Part shown: piece by piece, positions 34,538 to 46,163 of the stretch
Layout of the letters: each line of letters starts with the position of its first letter
Numbering within the stretch: the stretch's first letter is position 1
Assembly (NCBI GenBank): GCA_965649825.1
Contig: OZ287696.1
Coordinates: 2,046,001-2,110,000 of the forward strand
DNA from: Penicillus capitatus
Lineage: Eukaryota > Chlorophyta
Direction: 5' to 3'
Length of the DNA stretch: 64,000 nucleotides
Program-made: the position numbers and the translations under genes
The notes under the pieces: generated by a model
Database searches by the model: none
Seen by the model: the letters and a program-made list of their open reading frames with translations, nothing else
What the model was told of the DNA's origin: nothing

Positions 34538-35870
34538 TCAATCCAGAAGTCGTACGGATTCGATCGAGGACTCGCTAAGAACGAAGTCTGTCGACACGTC
34601 CACTTCATGAGATTCGACTAGTGATGTCGGATTGGGATTCTGGATCACAATATGAGCATGACATGTGCACCATCCGTCACGCACAAACCCGTGTGCAGGG
34701 GACAGGATCAATGCATTGTCCATGAATGCAGGCCACCCATTCATCTCTCGCTTCTCGGAGAATGCACACATCTTCTCTGTTAACAAATGGATCAACGATT
34801 CAGATGAAGTCAGAAGTGACCATCTTTCTCTTACCCTTGAAAATCATTCTGTTTGCGTCGTCGTAGTTATGAATGGAAAAATCAAAGTGTACAACGACGG
34901 GATGGAGATTCAAAGACTGTAAGAAGACAGCGAACGACGATGCATCACCGTTTTTGCCTCTGGGATAGAGAAACAGTCTCCTAACACATCCACCAATCTT
35001 GCACCATAAGAGACATTCTCTCATTCTCTTACCAGTCTGTCTTATTGACCGTAATTCGTTTGCTCACCAACAGTCTCGGACTCAGTTCGCAGAGCTGATT
35101 CAACTGCCACTGCAACTAGACAGCAAAAGGGCAATGGGAGTATCGGATAGCAATGAATGAAATGCCTCTTACCGTGCATTGAGTTGGAATAGGAATTTCC
35201 TCTTTGAATGCTTCGTTGTGTTGCAGAATTAGCCTTACATCCAATTGCGTCAAAAAGAAGTCTTCATCAAGATATCCATGGATCTGATTCTTGATGGAAT
35301 CGCTTGGGCATGTCAAGCAGAGCACCGGAGAATGGACTGAGGAAAAGAACCGAGCCCAACCTGGGAATCATACATGAATGACTCAAAGAAGACCGACCGC
35401 ATGGCAACATGTCTGATTACCATAAGAGTGATCAGCACCGGCGTTGCTCTGATGCTTCACCGAACAGTCGTAGTGGACACCGACGGCGGGTGGACAGTTG
35501 AGGCACTCCAGGTAAACACTCAACTTTCCATCCTGTCCATGTATGCATTGCAGCAGCCTACACGTATTCCCAAATCGCACGCATGAGAAGGGAACGACGG
35601 GGAATGTTACGACCAGGAGTATGGACCAATAAGAAAGCGAACTTCGGCCTCGTCCCTGTCACTCAGGAAGCACTTGTGAATCCGACACTGGTACACCGCC
35701 AACACACGTCATCGTGCAATAGGACTCGGAATCGAGACCTGGCAGCGTAAGAACCACGAGTGGCCCTGGAATCGATGCGCGAAGGGTATCCGGCGACTTG
35801 TTTCGCTTATTTGCCAGGCGGAGGTCATCATACCCCAAGGATGCCTTTGAATAGCACCACTGACGTTGCA
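34538..35870 (-). CDS. Double MATH/TRAF-like domain protein (copy 2), 5' end uncertain
   Basis: Two consecutive MATH-type domains can be spliced together with in-phase GT-AG introns. The first runs through VRFGNTCRLLQCIHGQDGKLSVYLE, VGVHYDCSVKHQSNAG-WARFFSS, and FFLTQLDVRLILQHNE. The second has LQWQLNQLCELSPR, KTDW-RLFLYPRGKNGDASSFAVFL, VVVHFDFSIHNYDDANRMIFK, GWPAFMDNALILSPAHGFVRDGWCTCHAHIVIQ. The tail is acidic (VESHEVDVSTDF). The layout parallels the double-MATH gene 3 kb downstream on the same strand. No enzymatic domain is visible. The start codon and first exon(s) upstream of about 35870 were not identified. Confidence 0.65.
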
Positions 35871-36191
35871 ATGTTGTCACGACAGTGGCAGTTCTCTTCG
35901 TCGAGCACACGACATTTCGCCGAGCTTTGGGTTTTTATTGGCGAAGAAACACTTTTTCCGTCTGTTTGACGGTGACACGAATTAGATGCCGAGCAGTGTG
36001 GCAGGCGAGGGAGCTGGTGAGAAGGTTAAGGTTACATGCGGATCCATGCGTATTTGCACAATCGAAGGTCGTCGATCATCCAAACGCGGTAACACGCCCG
36101 GGCGTAGATCCAACAGCGAAGCACTTTTGGTCCACACAATCGTTTTAAAGCCACAGATGCCCTTGTTATGATAAATTGGATGCTGCTCGCT
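35871..36191. other. Spacer or unresolved 5' exon region
   Basis: This ~320 bp lies between the 3' end of the proteasome gene and the identifiable exons of the second MATH gene, both on the minus strand. It probably contains the MATH gene's promoter and first exon, but no start could be supported. Confidence 0.4.
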
Positions 36192-37075
36192 TTACATGGA
36201 CTGATGACGTCCATAGGACAGACTTCCATACTTTACCGGCACTTGGTCTCCAGGAATGAATTCCCGGTGAACTCCCTGAGCATTGATCATGACAATGCGT
36301 ATACACCCACCGCTGGCACTGTCCCGCGCCATCGCATGCGCCACGGCATGCAACACGAAATGACTTAGAGACACACACATTTGTGGGCACTTCTCGTAGA
36401 GAGAATCTCTTTCTGCCATACCGTGCTTGATCGGCGGACATATTATCTTTCCAGTTCTTGTCAAACCATGAGTAGATAGAACCAGATCCCGATCCCGCAA
36501 GAGCAAAGTTTGTCTTGACCAAGGTTCCTCCCAAGGCAATTTCGTAAAGAGATGGACCGTTGTACTTGTCATGCCCAGCAACAATCGCCCCAAAATGGAG
36601 ATTGTCTTTGTTCCTGTACGCGAGCGTCTGCAACATAGACGCAGCTGATTTCACAGGCACCTAGACCGAAACATGTCATCAATCAAGGCGGAGGGAGTGC
36701 GGTGCCGCGGCCGACTTGGTCATTGAGCTGTAAATAGTGACTTTCGAGCAGCCCTCGAAGATGATCAATCACCAACTGTGAATGCGCTGATGTTCCAGCA
36801 CGTGCCATGCACACATTGTCTGCAAGCATGGTCAATTTATCCGATACACGATTGGCAACATAAGTCCCTAACACACATTCCGGTTCCACTCCATCGAGTC
36901 GTTATCCGTGAGAACACACCAAGGCTTGTCTGAGAATCAGCCGCCAAGACGATACCGTCTTTGTAGACACCACCCACGATCGTTGTCTGGAGACAGTTTT
37001 TGTCTCACACCATCGGCAAGATGGCAAAACAGGTCTTACGCCCAATGAGACAGGTCCTTCTGTCGCCGTTGCCAT
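36192..37075 (-). CDS. PSMB6: 20S proteasome subunit beta1 (caspase-like)
   Basis: The mature enzyme is an N-terminal-threonine protease in the 20S core that cleaves after acidic residues. The spliced protein starts with a short propeptide MATATEGPVSLG followed by TTIVGGVYKDGIVLAADSQTS, placing the catalytic Thr directly after Gly. GTYVANRVSDKLT supplies the conserved active-site Lys, and AGSGSGSIYSWFD and MARDSASGGCIRIVMI match beta1. The C-terminal segment (GDQVPVKYGSLSYG) aligns with the family end. Four introns of about 50-60 nt are seen; one lies exactly at the propeptide/mature boundary. Start ATG 37075 lies about 100 bp from the divergent kinase gene. Confidence 0.94.
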
Positions 37076-37174
37076 GATGTTGTGATCAAGACCGGCACAA
37101 TGCGATTGTCGATCTGCGCCACGATGACGGACAGACGGTGCCCTCTGAGCGATGGCAACAGTGGTTGGTGTCGA

Positions 37175-39203
37175 ATGTTCCCCTCGAGACACCTTAACGG
37201 CAACGCCCGTGGCTTCGGGATGGCAAGGAGACGTCGACGCGTTCAGGCAACAGCGCTGTTGCCAACAACGGTCACCGAGCTCTCAGCGTTAACAGAGAAT
37301 GTCACTTCAGCATTTTGTGCGTTGCATGGTTTTCGACAAAGAGGGTATGTAAAGGATCTGTTTTCTGCAGCGGCGTCTCTTTCAGAACCCATGAGAGATA
37401 TGCTGGATTTGTTGATCAAGGATGCTGGCAGCATATTGAGCATGAAGCCATCCACCCCTGCCATCTTTCGTCTCTTCGTACGATCACGTGGATGATGGGT
37501 CAGCGCGTGTGGATTCATGGGTGTGCAGTTGGTGTATTTCTTGGTGTTCGCTCGACCAAGTCCCATCATCTGCTTTGTGGATTTCTACCTTCTTAACCCT
37601 GTCACGATGCTCTTTCAGCGAAACTGGACGAGCAATGACTTCTCCATACGAGAACGGTCCGTCATTGCCGTCTGTGTCTTGCCGATCAATGCTTTTGCTG
37701 ACAGAATGGGAACAGGGAACTATGGGACCACATACGAAGCCGTCGTGAAAAAAGTGAGCACCTCATGAGCATGCATGCATGCATGCATCCCATTTAGACA
37801 TGACAACTGTACTTTCATCTAGCCAGACGAAGCCGAAAACCTGCGAGGAGAATTGACAGAAGCACAGAAAAAGAGACGCGTTGTGTTGAAACGTGTGAAC
37901 GTGGACAACGAAGGCATTCGGTGCATCTCACTCCAACAGCTCTGCCTTGATGAACATATGACTGGGCAACAGGACAAATTTCTTGAAATCTGGGACGGTG
38001 GCGCGTGGAGCTGGTGAATCGGGACAGGTTGAATGCTACATGTATGGCAAAGTCCAACGCAATCTCTTGGTTAAGCCTTACTGTGCTGATTTTAAAGGCG
38101 TCTTCTTTGCAGGTATACCCTGTTTGTGTGCTGCTCTTCTCACTCTTTTGATCGAATGATTATCTGTAGATAGATCCATCGGCAGTATTACAGCTGGAAC
38201 CCAGTGGCTGGTTTGGAATTTCGAAACGGATTCGACGTTGGCAGCTGCGATCGAGGGACGGCTCGGATCCTTTCCGGAATGTCTCTCGAGTATCTTTCTA
38301 TCAAATCCGGATCGCTTCAGCACCGAAGAACGCGATTTCAAGGTTAGTGCGTTTTTAGTAGAGCGATTTGCGTTAGACAGATGTTTCTAGACAATCCAAT
38401 CCATCCTGAGAAAGATAGCCATTGGAGTGCAAAGACTCCATTCTATTGGCATTGTACATCGAGATGTCAAACCTGAAAACCTTCTGCTGACAAGACGAGG
38501 CGATGTCAAGATCATAGACTTTGGGGCGGCGGCAGACATGTCGACAGGCATCAACTTTAATCCGCTCGTGGGGATGCTGGATCCCAGATACTGTCCTCCA
38601 GAATTGTACATTGTTCCGAGAAGTGCGCGTCGTCATCACACAAACGAACATGTGGCAACGATCGGCTTTCAGATTTTCCCAGAGCGCCGTTTCCGTGGGC
38701 GGCCGTGTTCACCGCTCCTCTCTACTGGCAACTCGGTCGACCGGATCTGTTCGATTCCTTCAGGTGTCCCTATCCATATCTGATGGGACGGTTGATTGAG
38801 GAGTGTCTGTTTGAGTGGGTAGCATAGGAATGATTCTGCTGCAGATGAGTATACCTCAACTAAGGACACCTGCCAACATGAATGCCTTTTCAAAGTGGAT
38901 CTCTATCGCAACAAGCCATAAAGGGACGGACATCTTGTTCTCTAGTGAAGTTGGCGAGTACTTCCACGATCTGAATCGCTGGCGACAGCAGTCCAGTCGT
39001 GCGCAGGGTTATGATTTCTCCTTGCTCGATATGCGCAACGCAGCTGGATGGGACTTGGCAAACAAGCTTGTTCGGCGACGAAATGATTTCTTGAGGTAAT
39101 GATGCATCCATCCATCCATTCTTACGACGGCAATCTCGACATCTACTTTTTCAGGGGACGGTTGTCAGCAGACGAAGCATTGAGACAGCGCTATTTTTCA
39201 TAG
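37175..39203 (+). CDS. STN7/STN8-type thylakoid protein kinase
   Basis: Kinases of this family phosphorylate LHCII (STN7) or PSII core proteins (STN8) in thylakoid membranes. The N terminus is Arg-rich like a transit peptide. A membrane segment follows ([26 protein letters not shown]), then [19 protein letters not shown] (glycine loop), [14 protein letters not shown] (ATP-binding Lys), and the family-specific [28 protein letters not shown]. The catalytic core has [16 protein letters not shown] and [33 protein letters not shown]. The C-terminal lobe includes [30 protein letters not shown] and ends RYFS. Introns are ~48-60 nt, one containing a (GCAT)n tract. An in-frame ATG at 37100 is an alternative start. 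I cannot decide between STN7 and STN8. Confidence 0.9.
37770..37788. repeat. (ATGC)n microsatellite in a kinase intron
   Basis: About five GCAT tetranucleotides in a row lie inside the intron following AVVKK of the STN-type kinase. A similar tract occurs near 47015-47031. Confidence 0.8.
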
Positions 39204-39350
39204 CACCCACCTATTGAAGCACTTTTTGTTCTTTTTAACATTCTTTGGATCCCTGACACTGTGTCGTCAATTTTTTGATGGTGTTCCATCCTAAGAATTA
39301 AATTTCCCAAGGAAGAATATTCCGTCGCTTTGCAGCGCCCTTTGCTTCAG

Positions 39351-40649
39351 TCACCAGAGATTGAAGCCACGTTCGATGGGAATCAAGATTTCGTTCCTTC
39401 TCACGAGTGGGTTGGTGAAGGGATCGTTGTATCGTGCCAAGATCCAATCCTCGCCGCCAACGAGCTTGTCTTTCTTGAGCATCTTCTTCAGCTTCTCGTG
39501 TTCCTGCGTCACCTCATTCTCCAATGCCGCGCCATTAAACACAGAAACGGCAAACAGACCGCCAGAAATCTTCTTAGTATCGATATTCTTCAAATCTGGC
39601 GCCGGTGCGTCAGACACTTCCTGCAATGCCTTCTGGTAATGTTGATGTGACAGATGTACATACTTGGAATTTAGACCCGAGCACAAACTGCATGTTCCCG
39701 GTCGTGTCTGTGAAAACGGGAGTTGTCATTTCCATCTTCTCTTTCTGTACATTATTTCCAAAGATATACCCTGCCAGCTGATTAAATGAGCTGCCGCCAG
39801 CAGCCGAAGCTGGATTCACATCTGACATGCCAGACGACGATTGCATTTTTGTCTCTGCCACGAGAAACGGAGAGTAGCGTCGGATTTCATACAACTTCAT
39901 TTTCTTGAGCACCGTATAGTTCGGCGTTTCCAACTCTGGCGTCCGCGAGAAATTCAGCAGCTGGCTCGCTACATGAAAGAATCCCTCTGTGGACGGAAAC
40001 TGCTGGTTGTCGATGGCATCCCAGTAATCGACATGTCGATTGATCTTTCCATTCTTTGGATTCAGACCATAGATAGAAATCCCTACACATATCTCACTCC
40101 TTATCTCACATTTTTCGACATCCTCCAGATATCACCTGTGAACGTCAACTGCGGATTCCACAGAGACTTGAGGGGCGTTCGGTTGGCTGGAGCGAAAGAC
40201 ATCTGCATCGTCCACCGCGTCGTGATCTCGTGTTCTCCTGTCTGTCGCATATCGTGCAAGATAAATGTCGGGGCTAACAGATTCTTCAAGAGGCCGAGAT
40301 TGAAGAGATAGCCTTGAAGACTGCTGTAGGATGTCACCGGATCTTGAAAGTCGACCACATCATCATAGCTATAGACCACAACATTGCACAGACCGGGCAG
40401 AGAGCGGTGATACCGTGAGGTGTCGATGCCTTGATCATCAAAGAGATGCTTTAAATCCTCTCTAAGAAAGGCCATCGTGTTTTCCACTAGTTTTTGACTG
40501 GATGTCTTTTCGTCTTCCATCATGATATCGTTGATACTACGCGTGACCATTCGATCTTTTCGTCGGAGGGGAGGCCGATAGAAGGGGGATAGGCAACGCA
40601 GAGAGGCGCTGCAGCGCAAAGGGGAACGCGCCATGGCGGCAAGACGCAT
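39351..40649 (-). CDS. SOUL haem-binding protein with N-terminal DUF2358 (HBP5-like)
   Basis: The protein begins MRLAAMARSPLRCSASLRC, a typical Ser/Arg-rich plastid targeting sequence. A DUF2358/NTF2-like domain follows (LREDLKHLFDDQGIDTSRY ... SYDDVVDFQDPVTSYSSLQGY ... TRWTMQMSFAPANRTPL ... LTFTG). An intron (GTGATA...TGTGTAG) leads into GLNPKNGKINRHVDYWDAI and the SOUL domain (YEIRRYSPFLVAET, FNQLAGYIFGNN, KMEMTTPVFTDT, LARYNDPFTNPLVRRNEILIPI). This two-domain layout matches plastid HBP5 of plants, which binds haem or tetrapyrroles. The last intron is GTATGTAC...TTACCAG (31 nt). The histidine ligand is not identifiable with confidence. Confidence 0.9.
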
Positions 40650-40820
40650 GAGATGAAGGCCAAAGATGAGACAGGGACAAACCGCAGACAGAACAACGCG
40701 TCATCTGGACAATGCATTAGTACTCTCTAATGACTTGGATGATGGCATCTTTGGCATTGTCTATCTCCCGAACCTTGTACTCAAACTACATTCATAACAG
40801 CGACCATGCATGACAGCTCG

Positions 40821-42564
40821 TCAGAGGTTACTGCGGCGTAGCACCTGTCCTCTTTCTTGCACCCGCTTCATGACGTCGGAGATGCCTTGCATGTCGAAGA
40901 TCTCCAAAAATCTTTGCAGGATTTCTCGGATTCGCTGTTTCTCGTTGTCGATCTTCAATTCTGTAAGCATAGAGGATATCACCATACACGAAATGTGATA
41001 GAGAGGGATGTGTGTGACGTGGCGTCAGGCATTGGGAAAGGAGAAGGGCTGAGAGTGACAGCTCATATAGGCAATTGAAAATCTGAATGCTTATCAAATC
41101 TTCGTCACGTTTCTCCTTCTTGGCAACTCTTTTCCACAGCTGTTGGACTCTGTCACTCAAACTCGGATCTCTCTCACTATGTTTCCTGCAGAAGAGACGC
41201 CATGCCATTTCATAAGCCTCTTCTGCTAATCCCGCCGCTTTCTCTATGGAACACTGTGTCCCAATGAGCGACCGGATCAACATCGGCGGCGTGATGACTT
41301 TTGATCTATGTAGTTGAAGGGCAGCTCGTTTTCTCAGACAGAGAGCCAATGTGAGGTTCTCTGTCGATCGGATGTGCTTGATACAGGACTCTAATGCATG
41401 GATGGCTTTTTCGGCTTGGTCAAAGAGCCCTTTCTCTGCAAACCTATCCATGAGTTTTTCGTAGATCTGCTGCATCTGTCTGAGATTTTCTTCTTTTGCT
41501 TCGTCCAGAATCTCTGAAATGAATTCCCATAGAACGGAGACAGCAGACATGTCCTGCAATTCCAACAGCAAACATAAAAGATCACATGCCAGCATGGCAT
41601 TCTCGATGGATCGGATATCTATACGGAAAAACATTCTGTGAAGGGCACAGGATTGACGTCCAGTGCAGCACCTCGGCGCAGTAGGGTTTTCTGGCATTCC
41701 TGTGCTGTGGCCAAGGCACGTCGTTTCCATTTCAAATGCCATTCTGTCCGTGCCACAAGGTAATGTGATTGCAGTGTCTCCGTTCGTTCGCTGCCATGGA
41801 CGCTCTTCATGGCACGATACGCACGCTTCGCCATCTCGTGTGCTTCTTTGTGTTCTCCGATCATCGTCAGAGCCACGGCATAGTTGTGCATGGCCAGAGC
41901 CGATCTGGGATCCTCTTCCCCATATGCACCCAAAAAACACTCCATCGCCTGCAATCGCAGTTGTGGATGCGAATAAGATGCGTGAAATCTTGCTTGAAAG
42001 TACAGCCAGCGAGCCTGATCTAATCTGCCTGAGATTCTGTACATTTCAGCCATGTTGTTGGCAGACATGCCAACGTGTGGCATATCTCGAGCGAATCCCC
42101 GAAGTGCTGCTTGCAATGCTTCCGATAGACATTGCTCTGCTTCTCTAAGTCTGGATTCGCCAACATCATGTCCGAGTGGCAAAGCAGAGAGATGGACAGA
42201 AAGGGAGACACACCTGCCTTGTGCGAGCAGGCGTTTCCCTTCATCGGTTTTGCTGCGCCATGTGGCCACGTCTTCAAGATTTGGCGGAGCCATGGGCACA
42301 ACATCGGATTTCTAGACCCTTCTGTATGGCAATATCGATCTGCGAGATGTCTAACCTCGTGAGCTGAATGGTAGACGACGTTGCCGGAAACGAAGCCTGC
42401 ACAGAGTGACGTGTCCTGTACGAGTGAGGTCGACATCGAGTGTGTGCTCTACCGGCGGAGACGCGCAGCAAGATCGTCGCCAACCGTGTGTCTCCGCGCC
42501 GCATGAGTGATACCATAATGGTTGAGTGAATGCTGAAGGCAGAGATCAAGAACAAACGACGCAA
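40821..42564 (-). CDS. TPR-repeat protein with organelle-type N terminus
   Basis: Tetratricopeptide-like helical hairpins are recognisable: REAEQCLSEALQAALRGFA, MSANNMAEMYRISGRLDQARWLYFQA, SALAMHNYAVALTMIGEHKEAHEMAKRAY, TLQSHYLVARTEWHLKWKRRALATAQE, LFDQAEKAIHALES. The N terminus (MRRLFLISAFSIHSTIMVSLMRRG) is basic and hydrophobic, as in a mitochondrial or plastid presequence. A coiled-coil-like C terminus (KIDNEKQRIREILQRFLEIF ... RSNL, stop at 40821) is obtained by removing a 59 nt intron. Without it, the frame would read on to 40828 with an unconvincing tail. How the first exon joins the TPR part is not certain. TPRs mediate protein-protein contacts; no specific orthologue is recognised. 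Confidence 0.7.
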
Positions 42565-42621
42565 CGTCTGCCGTTTACACGAATCTTCCAGCGCCGTCCC
42601 AACAGGAAAAGATCCATCCCC

Positions 42622-45600
42622 TTATAACTCAATGTGTTCTGAAATGTGTTCTGGTGTCTCCTTCAGCTGATGCTCTTCCTCTTTCTGCGCTGTCTCGTCC
42701 ACTTCTTCTTTCTGCACCTGCTCTGCATTTTCTGGTTCACTTGGAGCCGCTTCGGGTGGCTACAGAAGCGATGGATCGATCGACATGCACAGGATGGCGT
42801 AGACAGAGGGAGATACTGTTGAATTGGTGGTCGTTGTGGCGTTTTCTGTGGCATTAGCCGGGGGTGCTTTCGTCTTTGGTGGTCTCTTGGTGTTGATCCG
42901 TTTCATTAATTTCTCAACCTTTGCCATTTTCTTGGCAACATCTTCTGATGTAAAGGCTGGTGTCTGATACGGTTCCAGTTGAGACTGTTCTTCTTCCTTC
43001 TCTTTCAACCAATGTCGCATCTCATCCGTCTGAATACCACAGAAGCACGTGTGTCCTATGTTCTGTTAGCTATGCAAAGAAACCGTTTTGGCAAGTTCTG
43101 CGAGGTCCCCTGCAAGCCATGGTTTCATTTCAATCCAAGCAATGAGTGCCTTGTCCACCACAGCAATAGTCTTCTTGCTATTCTCCACAGCGAGTGGTCG
43201 ATTGACAGATTCAGCCGTTCGGATGAAAATGGGATTTCCTGAGACAAGACATGAGATGAGATAGATGCATGTCGGTCAGCAACAAGGAAGATACCGAAAG
43301 CTTCGAGCTCCTTCAATTTCTCTTCAAAGACCTGAGCAGTCGCATCCGCTCCATCCATGTACAACCAGTCTTCAGCTGCGCTGAGTTGGGCCAAGAACTC
43401 ATCCTTCTGCTCCTCTGTTGTCACCTGATCAGAAAGTATTTGCTGTAACGAGAGCAGTCATTTGTGAGATGCGGAGACATCTTGCACTTCCGGATTGTCT
43501 GCCATCCAATTCCGACAGTCGACAATGTAGGACTCCAGTGTATTTTTGCTCTTTTCTGTCTCTCTCTTTCGCTCTTCTCCCTTCACATACTTGCGTAGGA
43601 CAGAACGAGATGCCCTCAGTTGAGTTGGTGTCAAATCTGGCTGAGAATAGACAGGATCCGAAACCACCATCACCGCCCTGATAGTGCACATTCTCACATA
43701 CAGTTAATGTTGGGATCATCATACTTCTTGTAGATCTTCTTGGGTTTTGCCTCTTCTTTGGCAACATCCTCTGTTGTATTCTGCGCCGCAGTTTCATTCC
43801 CTGTTGTCGTTCCCTCTTCTGTCAAAGTCTCGTTTCCGGCTGATGTGGTATTATCTTCCATCGCAGGAGCATCAGTACCAGGAGCAGATGTCGGGGAGGG
43901 AGCCGGGACTGCTTCTAAACAAAGCGTATGAATGCAGGACCGTCACGAGATTGACAACAATTGTCACCTTTCGGCGCTTCTGTCTGTATTGTCTCCACGA
44001 TGTACTCTGCGCGATCGACTTGTGGCAGACCACTCTTGTCTGTAATAAAATGCAGCACGATTTTTCCTCCTTCGCCATGCTTCTCTTTAATGGCACGGAT
44101 GCCAGTGATGGTGTAAGTGGCATAGGTGTTGTTCGGCGCTCCTGGCGGCAATGGCCTCTCTCCGGAGGTATTGAACTGGATTTGAAATTGAAGAGTATCT
44201 GTGTTGGAGACATTGAACAGATTCACCATCCTCTTCGAAGGCAGACGTTTCATGTAGGGCAAAAGAGATTTTGGACGCAGAAGCATTTCCACATCTGCCT
44301 CCGGTTTCCAATCCTCAGGCTCTACCACCTAGGAATCCAGACCGATCAGATGTCCATCGTGCATGAGCATATGGCGAGTGAGACTTGGAGTTGCATAGGA
44401 TAGATCACACCGTCGACATATCCAAACTGCCTGAGTCGGAAGATGGTGCTCAGATTAGCGGCAACAAGACCGGCACCCATCACCACAGCTTCATCTCCAT
44501 CTAAGTGTCTGAGACATGCACATAGTAATTAACGTTTCTTAGCAGCTTTGAGACGGCACACTTGTCAAGAGATCGCGATCCTAACGCTTCTGATAACATT
44601 GTCTGGATCTTTGGCACTCTTGTTCCACCTCCTGCACAAAAGAGCGAGAACGATCTTTATGAGACACATGTGTGTGAGACCAATGAGTTCGACAGCAGTG
44701 AGATTGGACACATCGATGCTGTTACGTGTAAGCAGCTCCGTCAGCGGTTTAACAGCTCTCTGGAAGAAGTCTTTGTTCAGTTCATCGAACTCTGTCCTGT
44801 ATGAAGAAGATGTGCATTTATGTCCGAAGGCAGCAGTGAGATAGATCCCGACCGCGTGATCTTGTCATTGAAATCGTTGCCATCGAATAGCTCTTCGACA
44901 TAGATGTGGGCTTCGGTGTTCGCACTCAGAATGTGCTTGGTCTTGCCGACAGCTTTCTTGAGTTTCATGATGGAACGATTGGACGTTGTCAGATCCTGGC
45001 CGAATTTTTCATGGAATCGTTTCGTAAAGTACTCCACCAGTATCCAATCCATGTGATCGCCTCCCAGATTTTCATTCCATACCACATCTAACACCTCAAA
45101 CTGTCCCACCATCACCAGCTTTCCTACGGTCACACATATTCTCATTCTTCACACGTGTTTCGTCATGCGTGATCGACCGATCTGCTTCGTTTCGTAGGCA
45201 GAGTAAGAAAGGAGGGCGGCCTGAACAGCATTGGCTCCCATGTCGTAGATGACGACCTTCTGAGGCGTCTCTGTAAAATCTCGTTCAATGCCATACTGCA
45301 AGGCAGCGGCACTGTGGGAAGGAATCACCGCCAAGACATCCACGTCTGCCAGTTTGGCCACGTCCAGAATTCTTCTCTTCTGTACTGGCCCAAAGAAAGC
45401 AGGAACGGCGATCACACATTCTGACACCGTTTCTCCCGCTTCCTCCTTCGTAATAGATTTCAAGTAGGAAAACAAACTCCCCTACCACAATTGACAGTGT
45501 CATCACCAAGATCATCTCACACTTTAAATGTGTGACGGACCAAGACTTCTTCGCTTGTGAGTGATGTGTCATCGCCGATGTCAAATCGAACGGTCACGTC

Positions 45601-45978
45601 ATCATCCTTCCGAGTATATTGGTAAGGCGGTTTGAAAGAAGTATGAGCTCCTCCAAAGAGATTCTCGAGGAAAGGATCCGAGGCATTGCGACCAAGAAAA
45701 TCCCGCGTTCTCAGAAAAACGCGCTGAGGTGTCTTCGATATCAAGGCAAGAGCGTCTTCGCCATAGAGTCGTGTTTCGGACTGAAAAGCAACGACAGCTG
45801 GTGTCTTGCGTTTAGAGAGCTCATTGTGCACGACAGAGATCGGCACTCGGCCTGGCTTGATCAACGAGACCTTTACGTTCGCACTTCCGAGGTCCACCGC
45901 AAAGAGAGCGGCTGAAACCCCATGCAAAAGTAAAAGGAAGCTGAAAATCCAATGCAGAGGGTGGCGGCAGGACACCAT
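42622..45978 (-). CDS. HYOU1: ER Hsp70-family chaperone GRP170/HYOU1
   Basis: GRP170 is the large ER-lumenal Hsp70 relative that acts as nucleotide-exchange factor for BiP and as a holdase. The start MVSCRHPLHWIFSFLLLLHGVSA is a signal peptide, followed by LFAVDLGSANVKVSLIKPG. Further ATPase segments are SECVIAVPAFFGPVQKRRILDVA, VVIYDMGANAVQAAL, LGGDHMDW and DGDEAVVMGAG. The long loop typical of this family is Thr/Asn/Glu-rich and N-glycosylation-prone (NETLTEEGTTTGNETAAQ). A helical C-terminal domain includes DPVYSQPDLTPTQLRASRSVL, EDWLYMDGADATAQVF and FTSEDVAKKMAKVEKLMKR. After the last intron the tail ends EHIEL, a plausible variant of the HDEL-type retrieval signal. Introns are numerous and short. 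Confidence 0.93.
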
Positions 45979-46163
45979 AGTTGGATGGCACAAAAGAAAC
46001 GTCGCACTAGAGACGTGTCCTGTACGGCAGCGAAAGAGGTGACGTCGATAGGGACACGTGCCGGATCTTGTCGTTGTTGAGATGCGTTGGACCTCATCCG
46101 TACGATTGGGAACGATCTGTCCTTCCAGGACCACCCTCTCGTCTCTCTCGCGGTTTCGACGCC

